Numbered from the stretch's first letter, positions 1-7,825 are shown. The stretch is DNA of 48,373 nt from Streptosporangiaceae bacterium (GCA_025964695.1 JAOPYK010000229.1:1-48373); one strand, 5' to 3'. A program made the numbers and translations. The notes: generated by a model from the letters alone, not told the origin.

Positions 1-348
1 GATGGACACCCCGGAGCTGATCAGTTCGGTGGCGTGGGCGTGGCGGAGCTGATGGATGTCGATCTCCACCCCGGCCGCGGCGCAGTAACCCTCCCACCAG
101 TGGTGGGCGGCGTCGTAGGACAACGGCCCGCCGGCCCCGTTGATGCTGGCGCGGACCGTCCAGTCCTCGGCCAGGCAGGCGGCCGCCCGGGCGGGATCCT
201 CCAGCAGGTAGGGCAGGTATCCGTCCGGCCGGGGCCGCCAGGCCCATGGTCTGGGCCAGGTTAGCGCCACCCGCCACGCCTGCGTGGGCCGAGCGGCCGT
301 ACCGCCCCGGGCGGGGGTAGCGGCGGTGCCGGAGCGCTGGCCGGTCAT
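1..348 (-). CDS. tyrosine recombinase, C-terminal part (truncated by window edge)
   Basis: Reading the minus strand from an ATG at 348 gives an open frame that runs off the window after about 115 codons. It contains WWEGYCAAAG and then HQLRHAHATELISSGVS, the H-x-x-R box of tyrosine recombinases, so the product should cut and join DNA at an attachment site. The core-binding domain and the first catalytic arginine region are not visible upstream. The residues before the box (W and P rich) do not look like a normal core-binding domain, so this may be a 5'-truncated remnant. The ATG overlaps the stop of a short upstream frame without a recognisable product. The remaining catalytic residues (second His, Tyr) lie outside the window. 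Confidence 0.6.
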   Translation of the reverse strand, partial: MTGQRSGTAATPARGGTAARPTQAWRVALTWPRPWAWRPRPDGYLPYLLEDPARAAACLAEDWTVRASINGAGGPLSYDAAHHWWEGYCAAAGVEIDIHQLRHAHATELISSGVSI

Positions 349-838
349 CGCGGGTCCCGCGGTTGCTCGTCCGCCGCTAACTCCTCGGCGCCTTCGGGAC
401 GGTCGGTCTGGGACAACAGGGCCTCGGCGCGGGCGGCGCGTTCACGAAGCGCTCCTCGGCGACACCAGCCATGGACCACAGACCGGAAGATGATCTTTCT
501 TAGCGTGGAATCAGCGTGGCTGCAGCACGAAGTTCTAGCTGGTCAGCGGGTTTCGTCGGTGGCCCACCTCGAAGGCCCGCTTGAGGGCCCACCCGAAGCA
601 GGAGCCGTGTGTTCGGAAGCGTAACTTCCGAAGCCCGGCTCCTTTGTCTTTTCCGCCGAAGGGATGTCCCCTCGGACCTCCCGCCGTGCCGGGGGGCTGC
701 GCCCGGCGTTCCGCGTGGCCGTGGTCCCGCTCGCCGGAGGTACGGTCCCGCGCCCACGCGTGTGACGTTCAGGCACCACGTTACCGCTGGTGGCGGTCTG
801 GTCACGACGGCCGATGGCGGCCTGACACACTCTGCCGC
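349..838. other. gene-poor stretch between recombinase and tenA
   Basis: I see no convincing gene here. A minus-strand open frame of about 66 codons ends at 345 and overlaps the recombinase start, but it has no clear start codon or family match. The only strong structure is the hairpin at 601-642. No TPP riboswitch motif precedes tenA. Confidence 0.5.
601..652 (+). terminator. hairpin with T-rich tail
   Basis: GGAGCC (601-606) pairs with GGCTCC (637-642), and inside it TTCGGAAG (612-619) pairs with CTTCCGAA (625-632) around a 5-nt loop. TTTGTCTTTT follows directly. It has the form of an intrinsic terminator on the plus strand and would insulate tenA from transcription entering from the left. 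Confidence 0.6.
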
Positions 839-1447
839 ATGAGTCTTTCGGGGCGGCTGGAGGAGATCGGGCGGCCGCTGGTCGCGGAGCAGCTGGCACA
901 TCCGACCGTGGCGGGGATCGCGCGAGGGGATCTGGACGAGCGGGTGTTCAGGTCCTGGCTGGAGCAGGATTACCTGTTCCTGCTGGATTACGTGCGGGTG
1001 TTCTCCCGGCTGGCCTGGCAGGCCCCGGCGGCTCATCTGGGCGATCTCGTCGATCTGGCGCATTCGACGTTCCACGAGGAGCTGTCCCTGCACCGGGAGC
1101 TCGCCGCCGAGTTCGGCGCCGACCTTGAGGGCACGGTCAAGGGACCGGTCTGCGCGGCGTACACCGAGTTCCTGCTGAACGCGGCCGGTTCGTACGGGGA
1201 AGGGCTGGCGGCGCTCTATCCGTGCATGTGGGGCTATTCCACGCTGGGTGCCGAGCTGGCCGCGGACCCGCCGGCGGAGCCGCGTTACCGACGCTGGGTG
1301 GAGACCTATGCGGACCCGGGGTTCGCGGAACTCACTCGGCGCTGCGCCCAGATGATCGACGAGGCGGGGCCTGACCCCGAACGCGCCGCCGAGTTGTTTC
1401 GGACGGGTATGCGGCATGAGGTCTCCTTCTGGGACGCGCCTTGTTGA
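839..1447 (+). CDS. tenA: TenA/Thi-4 family aminopyrimidine aminohydrolase (thiaminase II)
   Basis: 202-residue cytosolic enzyme of the TenA family, which salvages thiamine by hydrolysing amino-HMP to HMP and can also cleave thiamine. The N-terminal helices include LEQDYLFLLDYVRVFSRL. LYPCMWGYSTLG carries the family's active-site cysteine, and HEVSFWDAPC near the C-terminus carries the conserved glutamate, so this is the cysteine-type TenA. The length matches the family. I chose the ATG at 839 because the family N-terminus starts there; the longer frame upstream is unrelated and contains the terminator. Its pathway partner is the TPP-riboswitch-controlled permease at 3616, although three unrelated genes lie between them. 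Confidence 0.9.
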   Translation: MSLSGRLEEIGRPLVAEQLAHPTVAGIARGDLDERVFRSWLEQDYLFLLDYVRVFSRLAWQAPAAHLGDLVDLAHSTFHEELSLHRELAAEFGADLEGTVKGPVCAAYTEFLLNAAGSYGEGLAALYPCMWGYSTLGAELAADPPAEPRYRRWVETYADPGFAELTRRCAQMIDEAGPDPERAAELFRTGMRHEVSFWDAPC

Positions 1448-1466
1448 CAGAGCCGCTATCAGAAAG

Positions 1467-1616
1467 TTATCCACACCCTGGGTGAGCCCGGTGGGACTAT
1501 TCGCTCTTTGATGTGTCAGTGAACGTCCAGGTATGGGCCTTAGATCACGCGAAAATCCCCTCTCACAGTCACTTCTCCACAGAGTTTTCCACAGCTGTCC
1601 ACAGGCATGTGGATGA
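1467..1616. promoter_or_regulatory. cluster of DnaA-box-like 9-mers
   Basis: Five 9-mers close to the DnaA consensus TT(A/G)TCCACA lie between tenA and the glycosylase gene. They are TTATCCACA at 1467 (exact), TTCTCCACA at 1573, TTTTCCACA at 1585, CTGTCCACA at 1595, and TGTGGATGA at 1608 on the opposite strand. The last four are spaced 10-13 bp apart, about one helical turn. No dnaA or dnaN gene is nearby, so this is not oriC in its usual setting. A DnaA-titration or regulatory site is the inference. A chance or unrelated palindromic site is possible. Confidence 0.55.
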
Positions 1617-1694
1617 TGAATCACACGCTGTGACCGGTCATGGTGACCACCGGGATCACATGATTCGGTCGAACCGGGACCGCATACTGGAGAC

Positions 1695-2555
1695 ATGCCT
1701 GAGCTCCCCGAGGTCGAGGCGCTCGCCGGTTATCTCCGGGAGCGCGCGGTCGGTCACGCGGTGGCGAAGATAGATGTCGTCGCCATCTCCGCGCTCAAGA
1801 CGTACGACCCGCCGATCACCGCGCTGGGCGGTCTGACGGTCACCGCCGTCGGCCGGCACGGCAAGTTCCTCGATCTGGACATCGACGGACTGCACCTGGT
1901 CACCCATCTGGCCCGCGCCGGGTGGTTGCGGTGGAAGGACGAGCTGCCCACCACCCCGCTGAAACGCGGCAAGGGCCCGATCGCCATGCGGGTGCACCTG
2001 GACGACGGCGCCGGATTCGATCTGACCGAGGCCGGTACCAAGAAGGGGCTGGCGGTGTATGTCGTCCGGGATCCGGCCGAGGTGCCGGGAGTGGCCTCGC
2101 TGGGCCCGGATCCGCTTGCCGACGCCTTCACGACGGAGGCGCTCGCCGAGATCGTCAACGGGCGCCGTACCCAGATCAAGGGATTGCTCCGTGACCAGCG
2201 GGTGATCGCCGGCATCGGCAACGCCTATTCCGACGAGGTGTTGCACGCGGCCAAGATGTCCCCGTTCAAGATCGCCGCCACCCTGACCGAGGATGACGTC
2301 GCGACCCTGCACGGGGCCATCGTGACGATGCTGCGGGACGCGATCGAGCGTTCGCGTGGACTGGCCGCCGGTGAGCTCAAGGCGGAGAAGAAGACCGGGC
2401 TCCGGGTGCACGGCAGGGCCGGCCAGAAGTGCCCGGTCTGTGGCGACACCGTACGGGAGGTGTCGTTCGCCGACTCGGCGTTGCAGTACTGCCCCACCTG
2501 CCAGACCGGCGGCAAACCCCTGGCCGACCGCCGCATGTCCCGGCTGCTCAAATGA
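1695..2555 (+). CDS. Fpg/Nei family DNA glycosylase/AP lyase
   Basis: 286-residue base-excision-repair enzyme of the formamidopyrimidine-DNA glycosylase family, which removes oxidised bases and nicks the abasic site. It begins MPELPEVE: the proline becomes the N-terminal nucleophile and the adjacent glutamate is catalytic. GRHGKFL holds the conserved lysine loop. GIGNAYSDEVL is the helix-two-turn-helix region. The C-terminal zinc finger is CPVC...CPTC with 16 residues between the pairs, followed by GGKPLADRRMSRLLK. I cannot separate Fpg from an actinomycete Nei paralogue on sequence alone. The preceding 247 bp contain the DnaA-box cluster. The gene converges on the lipoprotein gene at 2577. 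Confidence 0.9.
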   Translation: MPELPEVEALAGYLRERAVGHAVAKIDVVAISALKTYDPPITALGGLTVTAVGRHGKFLDLDIDGLHLVTHLARAGWLRWKDELPTTPLKRGKGPIAMRVHLDDGAGFDLTEAGTKKGLAVYVVRDPAEVPGVASLGPDPLADAFTTEALAEIVNGRRTQIKGLLRDQRVIAGIGNAYSDEVLHAAKMSPFKIAATLTEDDVATLHGAIVTMLRDAIERSRGLAAGELKAEKKTGLRVHGRAGQKCPVCGDTVREVSFADSALQYCPTCQTGGKPLADRRMSRLLK

Positions 2556-2576
2556 GCCACTGGTACGGCTCCTGGA

Positions 2577-3074
2577 TCAGCGTGGGCGGGGCAGCTCACC
2601 CAGCAATGGCGCGAGGGCGGCCCAGCGGGTCACCTGGCAGCCGTCCTTGCGGCTGAAATGCGCGTCGATCTTCTTGCCCTGCCAGGTGCCGGTGACCGTC
2701 GAGGTATCGGGGCCTCCGTAGATCATCGTGCAGGCCTGGCCCTTGGGCGTCGGCGCGAACGGGTCCTTCCCGGCGGCCGCGGCCTTGTCCAGCTCCGCAC
2801 ACGCGAGCTTGGCGTTGGGATGATCCCCGCTCACCGGATCACAGGTCAGCGTCCAGGTCTTCACCGCTGCCTTTGCCGACTTTTTGTAAACCACGCTCAG
2901 CGTGGTCGTGCTCGGCGCCTGGGCCGGTGACTGCGACGTCGCGCTGGTGGCCCATCCGGCACCGCCCGAGGAGACCCCGGCCGATCCGTCGTCGGCCTTC
3001 TGTGATCCGCAGCCGGTGACCGCGATGGCCATGGCCAGGCCAGGCAGCACGAAAAAGAACGTCCGATACCTCAT
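2577..3074 (-). CDS. lipoprotein with subtilisin-inhibitor-like (SSI) domain
   Basis: 165 residues starting at MRYRTFFFVLPGLAMAIAV, with lipobox VTGC, so it is probably anchored to the outer face of the membrane. A low-complexity Ser/Thr/Ala linker follows. The C-terminal 95 residues resemble the Streptomyces subtilisin inhibitor family: LTCDPVSGDHPNAKLACAELDKA, then ACTMIYGGPD and TWQGKKI. Aligned with the family's reactive loop (CPMVYDP), Met-Ile would be the P1-P1' pair. Family members are usually freely secreted, so the lipid anchor is a variation. An in-frame ATG 25 codons upstream was rejected because it would bury the signal peptide. The gene is divergent from the rhodanese gene. Confidence 0.8.
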   Translation of the reverse strand: MRYRTFFFVLPGLAMAIAVTGCGSQKADDGSAGVSSGGAGWATSATSQSPAQAPSTTTLSVVYKKSAKAAVKTWTLTCDPVSGDHPNAKLACAELDKAAAAGKDPFAPTPKGQACTMIYGGPDTSTVTGTWQGKKIDAHFSRKDGCQVTRWAALAPLLGELPRPR

Positions 3075-3120
3075 AGGTGATTCGACGCGACGGGGTCCCG
3101 CGCGGTTCCATGGGATCGTG

Positions 3121-3456
3121 ATGATTTTCGGGGAAGACGTTCCGGCCATCGACGCGGCCGAGGTGCCGGACGAGGCCTACCTGCTCGACGTGCGGCAACC
3201 CGAGGAATGGGACGCGGGCCACGCGCCCGGCGCCGTGCACATCCCCATGGGCGAGCTGAGCGACCGCGCGGGCGAGATCCCGCGTGAACGGGACATCTAC
3301 GTCATCTGCCGATCGGGCGCCCGATCCGCACAGGTGACCGTCGCGCTCAACAACGCGGGCTGGCAGGCCCGCAACGTGGACGGCGGTATGAAGCGCTGGG
3401 CCGAGGCGGGCCGCCAGATGGTCAACGACTCCGGCTCCACGCCTTTCGTGGCCTGA
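3121..3456 (+). CDS. single-domain rhodanese-like sulfurtransferase
   Basis: 111-residue protein made of one rhodanese domain. YLLDVRQPEEWDAGHAPGAVHIPMGEL is the CH2A-type opening. VICRSGARS is the active-site loop, whose cysteine carries the persulfide. The end, DGGMKRWAEAGRQM, is typical of small cytosolic rhodaneses. The ATG at 3121 gives the family N-terminus; a GTG one codon earlier is the alternative. Only about 46 bp separate it from the divergent lipoprotein gene. The physiological substrate cannot be told from the sequence. Sulfur transfer to thiamine synthesis is a possibility given the neighbouring TPP riboswitch, but that is speculation. Confidence 0.85.
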   Translation: MIFGEDVPAIDAAEVPDEAYLLDVRQPEEWDAGHAPGAVHIPMGELSDRAGEIPRERDIYVICRSGARSAQVTVALNNAGWQARNVDGGMKRWAEAGRQMVNDSGSTPFVA

Positions 3457-3513
3457 CCCGGATCCCGGGCGCCGGGCGCTGCCTGTACGATTCGTCCATC
3501 TACTAACTGAATC

Positions 3514-3606
3514 ACCGCGGGAGCTCGGGCCGAGCCGGGCTGAGAGGGCGGCTGTCATGGCGCCGCCGACCGCACGAACCTGTCCGGGTAATGCCGGCGT
3601 AGGGAG
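3514..3606 (+). promoter_or_regulatory. TPP riboswitch (THI element)
   Basis: The leader of the permease gene carries the conserved TPP aptamer segments in order: GCGGGAGC, GGGCTGAGAGGG, a variable hairpin (GGCGGC pairing with GCCGCC), GACCGCACGAACCTG, GGGTAATGCCGGCG and TAGGGA. The final AGGGAG (3601-3606) is also the Shine-Dalgarno sequence, 9 nt before the GTG. Ligand binding could therefore hide the ribosome-binding site, giving translational control by thiamine pyrophosphate. Confidence 0.93.
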
Positions 3607-3615
3607 TGTGGCCCT

Positions 3616-4980
3616 GTGGCGCCCGAATCCGTGAGCATCGTGCAAGGCCGGCCGGCCAGCGAGGTTCCGTACACCCTCGACCAAGCCCCGCCCAAGGTCC
3701 TCAGTTTCTGGGACCAGAGCGCCTTCTGGGCCAACCTCGGGGTCAGCCTGCTCGCCTTCACCGGCGCGTACACCGTGCTGGCTCCCGTCGATGGCAAGCC
3801 GGGGCTGTCGATTGAGGCCGGCATCGCCGCCATGATCGTCGGCACGGTGATCGGCGGGCTGATGCTGGGCCTGTCCGCCGTGCCGGGCGCCCGCACCGGC
3901 GCGCCCGCGATGGTGCTGCTGCGCGGGCTGTTCGGCACCCGGCTGTCCTATCTCCCCACCGCGCTCAACATCGCCCAGCTGGTCGGCTGGGGCACCTTCG
4001 AGCTGATCACCATCGCCGGGGCGGCCAATGAGGTGTTCGCCGCGGGGCCGGCGTGGCTGCACGCCCCGCGCTGGCTGTTCGTGCTCGCCGCGGGGCTGCT
4101 CACCACGCTGCTGACAATCTGGCCGCTGGGCTCCGTGCGGCTGCTGCGCCGGTTCGTGACGGTCGCGGTCGTGATCTCGCTGGGCTACTTCTATGTCCAG
4201 TTCCTCCGCCAGGGGCTGCCCGACCTGGGCCAGGGCTCGTGGAACAGGTTCTGGGTCGGTGTCGACGCGGCGCTGGCCGTGTCGATCTCCTGGGTACCGC
4301 TGGCGGCGGACTACACCCGGCACTCCCGTTCGACCAGGGCGGCGTTCGGGGCGGCCAGCGTGGCCTACTCGGTGACCCAGATCGTGGCCTATGTCCTGGG
4401 GCTGTTCGCACTGGCACTGGCCACCACCAGCGATCCCTATACCCCCTTCCTGCATGTGGCGCTGGGCGCCGTCTTCCTCGGCGTCTTCGTGCTCCGGGAG
4501 GTGGACCAGTCGTTCGCGAACGTCTACTCCACCGCGGTGTCGATCCAGAACCTCTTCCCACGGTGGGACCGGCGGATCCTCACGATCGTCCTGGGCGCTC
4601 TGATCACGGGTGCGGCCCTGCTGCTCAAGGACATGAACGGCTATTTCGGCTTCCTCGGCCTGATCGGCTCGGTGTTCGTGCCGATGCTGGGGGTCCTGGT
4701 GGCCGACTTCTTCCTGCTCGGCCGGGGCCGTGACTGGAATCTGAACCGCTCGGCCCCGTCCCGCTGGGGGATGATCGCCGCCTGGCTGATCGGCTTCGCC
4801 GCCTACCAGTTGATCCACCCCAGTGACATCGGCTGGTGGAGCGGCGGCTGGGTCAGGATTCAGAGCTGGCTGCACTTCACCCCGGCGGACTGGATGAGCG
4901 CCTCGCTCCTGTCCTTCGCCGTCTCCGTACTCACCGCGTGCGCGATCGGAGGCCTCGCCCGCCGCAGGCACCGCGCGTAG
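3616..4980 (+). CDS. cytX: NCS1-family permease, CytX-like (hydroxymethylpyrimidine/thiamine precursor uptake)
   Basis: 454-residue integral membrane protein of the purine-cytosine/NCS1 permease family with about 12 hydrophobic segments. LGVSLLAFTGAYTVLAP opens TM1. PGARTGAPAMVLLRGLFGTR and QLVGWGTFELITIAGAANE are characteristic of the family, and the end GWWSGGW is near TM11-12. A TPP riboswitch covers its start, which in other bacteria is typical of CytX, the probable HMP transporter. Substrate assignment therefore rests on the riboswitch plus the family. It complements TenA, which makes HMP. Translation starts at GTG 3616, next to the riboswitch-embedded SD. Confidence 0.85.
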   Translation: MAPESVSIVQGRPASEVPYTLDQAPPKVLSFWDQSAFWANLGVSLLAFTGAYTVLAPVDGKPGLSIEAGIAAMIVGTVIGGLMLGLSAVPGARTGAPAMVLLRGLFGTRLSYLPTALNIAQLVGWGTFELITIAGAANEVFAAGPAWLHAPRWLFVLAAGLLTTLLTIWPLGSVRLLRRFVTVAVVISLGYFYVQFLRQGLPDLGQGSWNRFWVGVDAALAVSISWVPLAADYTRHSRSTRAAFGAASVAYSVTQIVAYVLGLFALALATTSDPYTPFLHVALGAVFLGVFVLREVDQSFANVYSTAVSIQNLFPRWDRRILTIVLGALITGAALLLKDMNGYFGFLGLIGSVFVPMLGVLVADFFLLGRGRDWNLNRSAPSRWGMIAAWLIGFAAYQLIHPSDIGWWSGGWVRIQSWLHFTPADWMSASLLSFAVSVLTACAIGGLARRRHRA

Positions 4981-5081
4981 GGGTCACGGCGGCCATGTGG
5001 CGATCTTACGGAAGCCGCTGGTGAGGCCGGGAAAACATTCCGTGGTGCTTCGGGCGTCGGGGCGCAAGATCCGATGGCACG

Positions 5082-6953
5082 ATGACAAGCGTGCAACAAG
5101 ACGTCCACGACCCCATCGTCCGCGCGGTGATCGAATGTGCCGCGGACGCGATCGTGGCCGTCGATGATCAGCTCGCGGTGACCGTGTGGAATCCCGCGGC
5201 GGAGCGGATGTTCGGGTGGTCCGCGGACGAAATGCTGGGCCGGATCCCGCCGATCGTGCCGGACGAGCTCAAGGCCGAGTACAACGCGGTCCAGGAGCGG
5301 ATCCGGGAGGGCGGCCAGATCTCGATCGCGACCCGGCGGTTCCACCGGGACGGCCGGCTGGTGGACGTACGGATCGACACGAGCGTGCTGCAGGACCCGC
5401 GGGGTCGCCTGCTCGGCTGGGTCAGCGTCTTTCATCCGGTGCGCGAGGACGAGGTCGTCCAGCATCACATGAACGAAAGGGCGCGGCTGGTCCGCAGGCT
5501 CAACGACATCGTGGCCGATCTGAACGCCGAGCTGGATCTGGGCACCGTACTCGACCGGATCACCGGTGCCCTCACCGAGCTGACCGGGGCGGACGCCGGT
5601 GGGTTCGTCAGGATCGACGCGGAAAAGAACACGTTGCGGCTGGTCAGCCTGCGCGGGTTGCCCGAGCACATGCGCAATGCCGTCGCCGAGCTGAGGCCCA
5701 GCCTGGTCGGCGAGATCCTGCGCTCCGGTAAGACCGTCATGCTGGCCACGGGGAAGCGCCGGCTCGATGATCTGATCTGGGCCGAGCTCGACGGGCTGCA
5801 CACCATCGCGCTGGGATTGTCCTACGTGCAGAACCGGCCGTACGGCGCGCTGTACGCCCTGTTCGCCGGCCGCAAGGTCACCCATGTCGAGCTGGAGCTG
5901 CTGGAACTGTTCGCCGGTCATGCCGGGGTCGCGGTCAGCAACGCCGTTCAGTACAGCGAGGTGGTACGGCAGCGCGCACATGAACGGGCGGTCATCGACG
6001 CCAGTGCCGACGGCATCGCCGTACTGGACCGCGAGGGGCTCGTCCAGCGCTGGAATCCGGCGGCGCACGCGCTCACCGGGGTGTCGGCCGAGGCGGCGAT
6101 CGGGCGCAGGCCGCCGTTCCAGCAGCCGGAGCCCGGCGAGATGCTGACCGTCGCACTGAAGCCGGGCATCTGGCTCAACGTGCTGTGCGCGGAGATCGAG
6201 GAGACCGACGAGCTGGTCATCGACTTCCGGGACGTCAGCGCGGCCAAGGCGCTGGAGGAGGCCAAGAACCTGTTCCTGGCCACCACCAGTCATGAGCTGC
6301 GGACCCCGATCACGGTAGTGCAGGGCTTCGCCAGCACCCTGGTCAACCGCTGGGACAAGCTGAGCGACCAGGACCGGCGCAGTGCCGTGGCGACCATCGC
6401 GGAACGGGCCCGATCGCTCGGCCGGCTGGTCGAGCACCTGTTGCTGGGCTCCCGGGCGGGGGCCGAGGAGCTCACGGTCACGATCGAGGAGTTCGAGCTG
6501 GGCAGGCTGCTGGAGGGCGCGGTGAGCGCGTTCCGGTCGCTGTCGGACAAGCACTGCGTGCAGATGTCGATCGAACCGCGGCTACCGGTGGTGAGCGGGG
6601 ACCCGATGGCCACCGACATCATCCTGGGGCAGCTGCTCGAGAACGCCTTCAAGTATTCGCCCGACGGCGGCACGGTGTCGGTGCGGGCCTTCGCCGAGGA
6701 GCGTGAGCTCGTGGTGACCGTGGAGGACGAGGGCGTCGGCATCGCGCCCGGCGACCATGAGCGGATTTTCGAGAGGTTCGTGCAGGGGGAGGCGGGGGAC
6801 CGTCGCCGCTTCGGAGGGGTGGGGCTCGGCCTCTACATCGTGAAAAAGCTGGCCGTCGCACAACATGGCGATATTTCGGCACATTCTCGCCCGGGGGGCG
6901 GCACATCTATGCGGCTGGCGCTGCCCAGGGCCGCCGTGGAGGGCGTGGATTGA
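5082..6953 (+). CDS. cytosolic PAS-GAF-PAS sensor histidine kinase
   Basis: 623 residues with no membrane segments. PAS1 is at about 12-118 (IECAADAIVAVDDQ, WNPAAERMFGWS), GAF at about 150-290, and PAS2 at about 300-390 (VIDASADGIAVLDREG, WNPAAHALTGVS). The dimerisation/phosphoacceptor helix has TTSHELRTPI with His404. The ATPase domain has LLENAFKYSPDGG (N box), DEGVGIAP (G1) and GGVGLGLYIVKKL (G2). It should sense an intracellular signal (redox, light or a ligand through PAS/GAF) and phosphorylate a response regulator. No regulator gene is adjacent, so it is an orphan kinase. The next gene encodes an RsbW-like ATPase, which could reflect a shared stress-signalling role. Confidence 0.92.
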   Translation: MTSVQQDVHDPIVRAVIECAADAIVAVDDQLAVTVWNPAAERMFGWSADEMLGRIPPIVPDELKAEYNAVQERIREGGQISIATRRFHRDGRLVDVRIDTSVLQDPRGRLLGWVSVFHPVREDEVVQHHMNERARLVRRLNDIVADLNAELDLGTVLDRITGALTELTGADAGGFVRIDAEKNTLRLVSLRGLPEHMRNAVAELRPSLVGEILRSGKTVMLATGKRRLDDLIWAELDGLHTIALGLSYVQNRPYGALYALFAGRKVTHVELELLELFAGHAGVAVSNAVQYSEVVRQRAHERAVIDASADGIAVLDREGLVQRWNPAAHALTGVSAEAAIGRRPPFQQPEPGEMLTVALKPGIWLNVLCAEIEETDELVIDFRDVSAAKALEEAKNLFLATTSHELRTPITVVQGFASTLVNRWDKLSDQDRRSAVATIAERARSLGRLVEHLLLGSRAGAEELTVTIEEFELGRLLEGAVSAFRSLSDKHCVQMSIEPRLPVVSGDPMATDIILGQLLENAFKYSPDGGTVSVRAFAEERELVVTVEDEGVGIAPGDHERIFERFVQGEAGDRRRFGGVGLGLYIVKKLAVAQHGDISAHSRPGGGTSMRLALPRAAVEGVD

Positions 6954-7263
6954 GCCGGCTCATGGTCGCCAGTATGGCCTGGTCAGAGCTCGTGTCAGTG
7001 TCGATGTGGCAGACGGAACGCGCCCCCAAGGAGTAGTCCGACGCTCAGTGGATAGATCTTAACCGTCCGCTTATCGCTACTTTCAGGGGGTGGTTGGCCG
7101 TGACCAGTTGGTCAGTCACTCGTTGTGTAGATGGCGGGATGTTTCGTCCGGGTTTCCGGTCTGATGTATGTGGGCATTTCGGTCGTACAGGAAGTCAAGG
7201 TCGTACAGGAAGTCAAGGACACGTGTTCGAACGCGAGAACCGCCAGGGAGAGGGAGGTGGAGG
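6954..7263 (+). other. intergenic region with possible promoter
   Basis: There is no gene in these 310 bp. They contain an 18-bp perfect tandem duplication (separate entry) close to the start of the RsbW-like gene. At about 7153-7178 GTTTCC and GGGCAT are separated by 14 bp, which resembles the spacing of SigB-type actinomycete promoters (GTTT-N14-GGGTAT-like). This promoter reading is weak. Confidence 0.35.
7182..7217 (+). repeat. perfect 18-bp tandem duplication
   Basis: The unit beginning GTCGTACAGGAAGTCAAG occurs twice head to tail (7182-7199 and 7200-7217). It ends 46 bp before the GTG of the RsbW-like gene, so it lies in its leader. It could be a duplicated binding site or a recent slippage event. 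Confidence 0.9.
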
Positions 7264-7761
7264 GTGAGCGTGGTACTACTGCCACACGCGACGTCCAGTG
7301 TCGCCGTCGCCCGCAGGCACCTCAGCGCGGACCTGCTCTCGTCCGGCACTCTCGAGTCCGTGGTCGACGACGCGACGGTCATCATCAGTGAGCTGCTGAG
7401 CAACGCGTTGCGCCATGCGCGGCCGCTGGAGACCGGTCAGATCCGGGTGGCCTGGTCCCGGCACGGCGACTCCATCGAGGTCGCGGTCAGCGACGGCGGA
7501 GCAGCCACCGAGCCGCGCCGCAGCCGTCCGACGCTGTCATCGCTGGGCGGTCGGGGTCTGGCCATCGTCGAGACCCTCGCCGAGTGCTGGGGCGTCCGGC
7601 ACGAGAACGGCGGCGGGACCACGGTCTGGGCCATCCTGCGGGTGCCGCATCGGGCGCAGCCGCCTTCGCTGAGCGGTTCGGTCAGCCCACCCGCGGTGGT
7701 TTCCGTCATTCCCGACGTATCAGCCACCCCCACCGTGAACCTGCTCAACCACACCCGCTAG
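7264..7761 (+). CDS. RsbW/SpoIIAB-like anti-sigma ATPase (HATPase_c_2)
   Basis: 165-residue single-domain GHKL ATPase. ISELLSNALRHARP is the N box, VSDGGAATEPRR corresponds to G1, and SLGGRGLAIVETLAECWG is the G2/lid region. Proteins of this build in actinomycetes bind sigma factors or phosphorylate STAS antagonists. A C-terminal tail of about 35 residues rich in Ser/Pro/Val is not part of the fold. The start is GTG 7264 after GGGAGGTGGAGG; a second GTG lies two codons on. It is not beside a sigma factor gene. The STAS protein at 14882 and the sigma factor at 44598 are in the same window, but pairing them would be a guess. Confidence 0.85.
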   Translation: MSVVLLPHATSSVAVARRHLSADLLSSGTLESVVDDATVIISELLSNALRHARPLETGQIRVAWSRHGDSIEVAVSDGGAATEPRRSRPTLSSLGGRGLAIVETLAECWGVRHENGGGTTVWAILRVPHRAQPPSLSGSVSPPAVVSVIPDVSATPTVNLLNHTR

Positions 7762-7776
7762 GGTCGGCTCAGCTCG

Positions 7777-7805
7777 GGCGCTGCCGCGCCCCCGTCGGCA
7801 GCGCC
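7777..7805. terminator. hairpin between convergent genes
   Basis: GGCGCTGCCG (7777-7786) pairs perfectly with CGGCAGCGCC (7796-7805) around a 9-nt loop, between the RsbW-like gene and arcA, which converge here. There is no T tract on either side. It probably acts as a bidirectional GC-rich terminator. Confidence 0.6.
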
Positions 7806-7825
7806 TGAGCGTCCAAAGCCCTGTG

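Noticed and set aside
650-838. TPP riboswitch upstream of tenA
   Set aside because: None of the CTGAGA or TAATGCCAGCG-type segments is present; the only TPP aptamer is at 3514.
1467-1616. Chromosomal oriC
   Set aside because: The DnaA boxes are few compared with actinomycete origins, and dnaA, dnaN, recF or parAB are absent from the window.
2839-4971. Very long minus-strand open frames (for example 2839-4971, 4860-6554, 9281-11194)
   Set aside because: They lie antisense to well-supported genes, are Arg/Gly/Pro/His rich, match no family, and are typical shadows of third-position GC bias.
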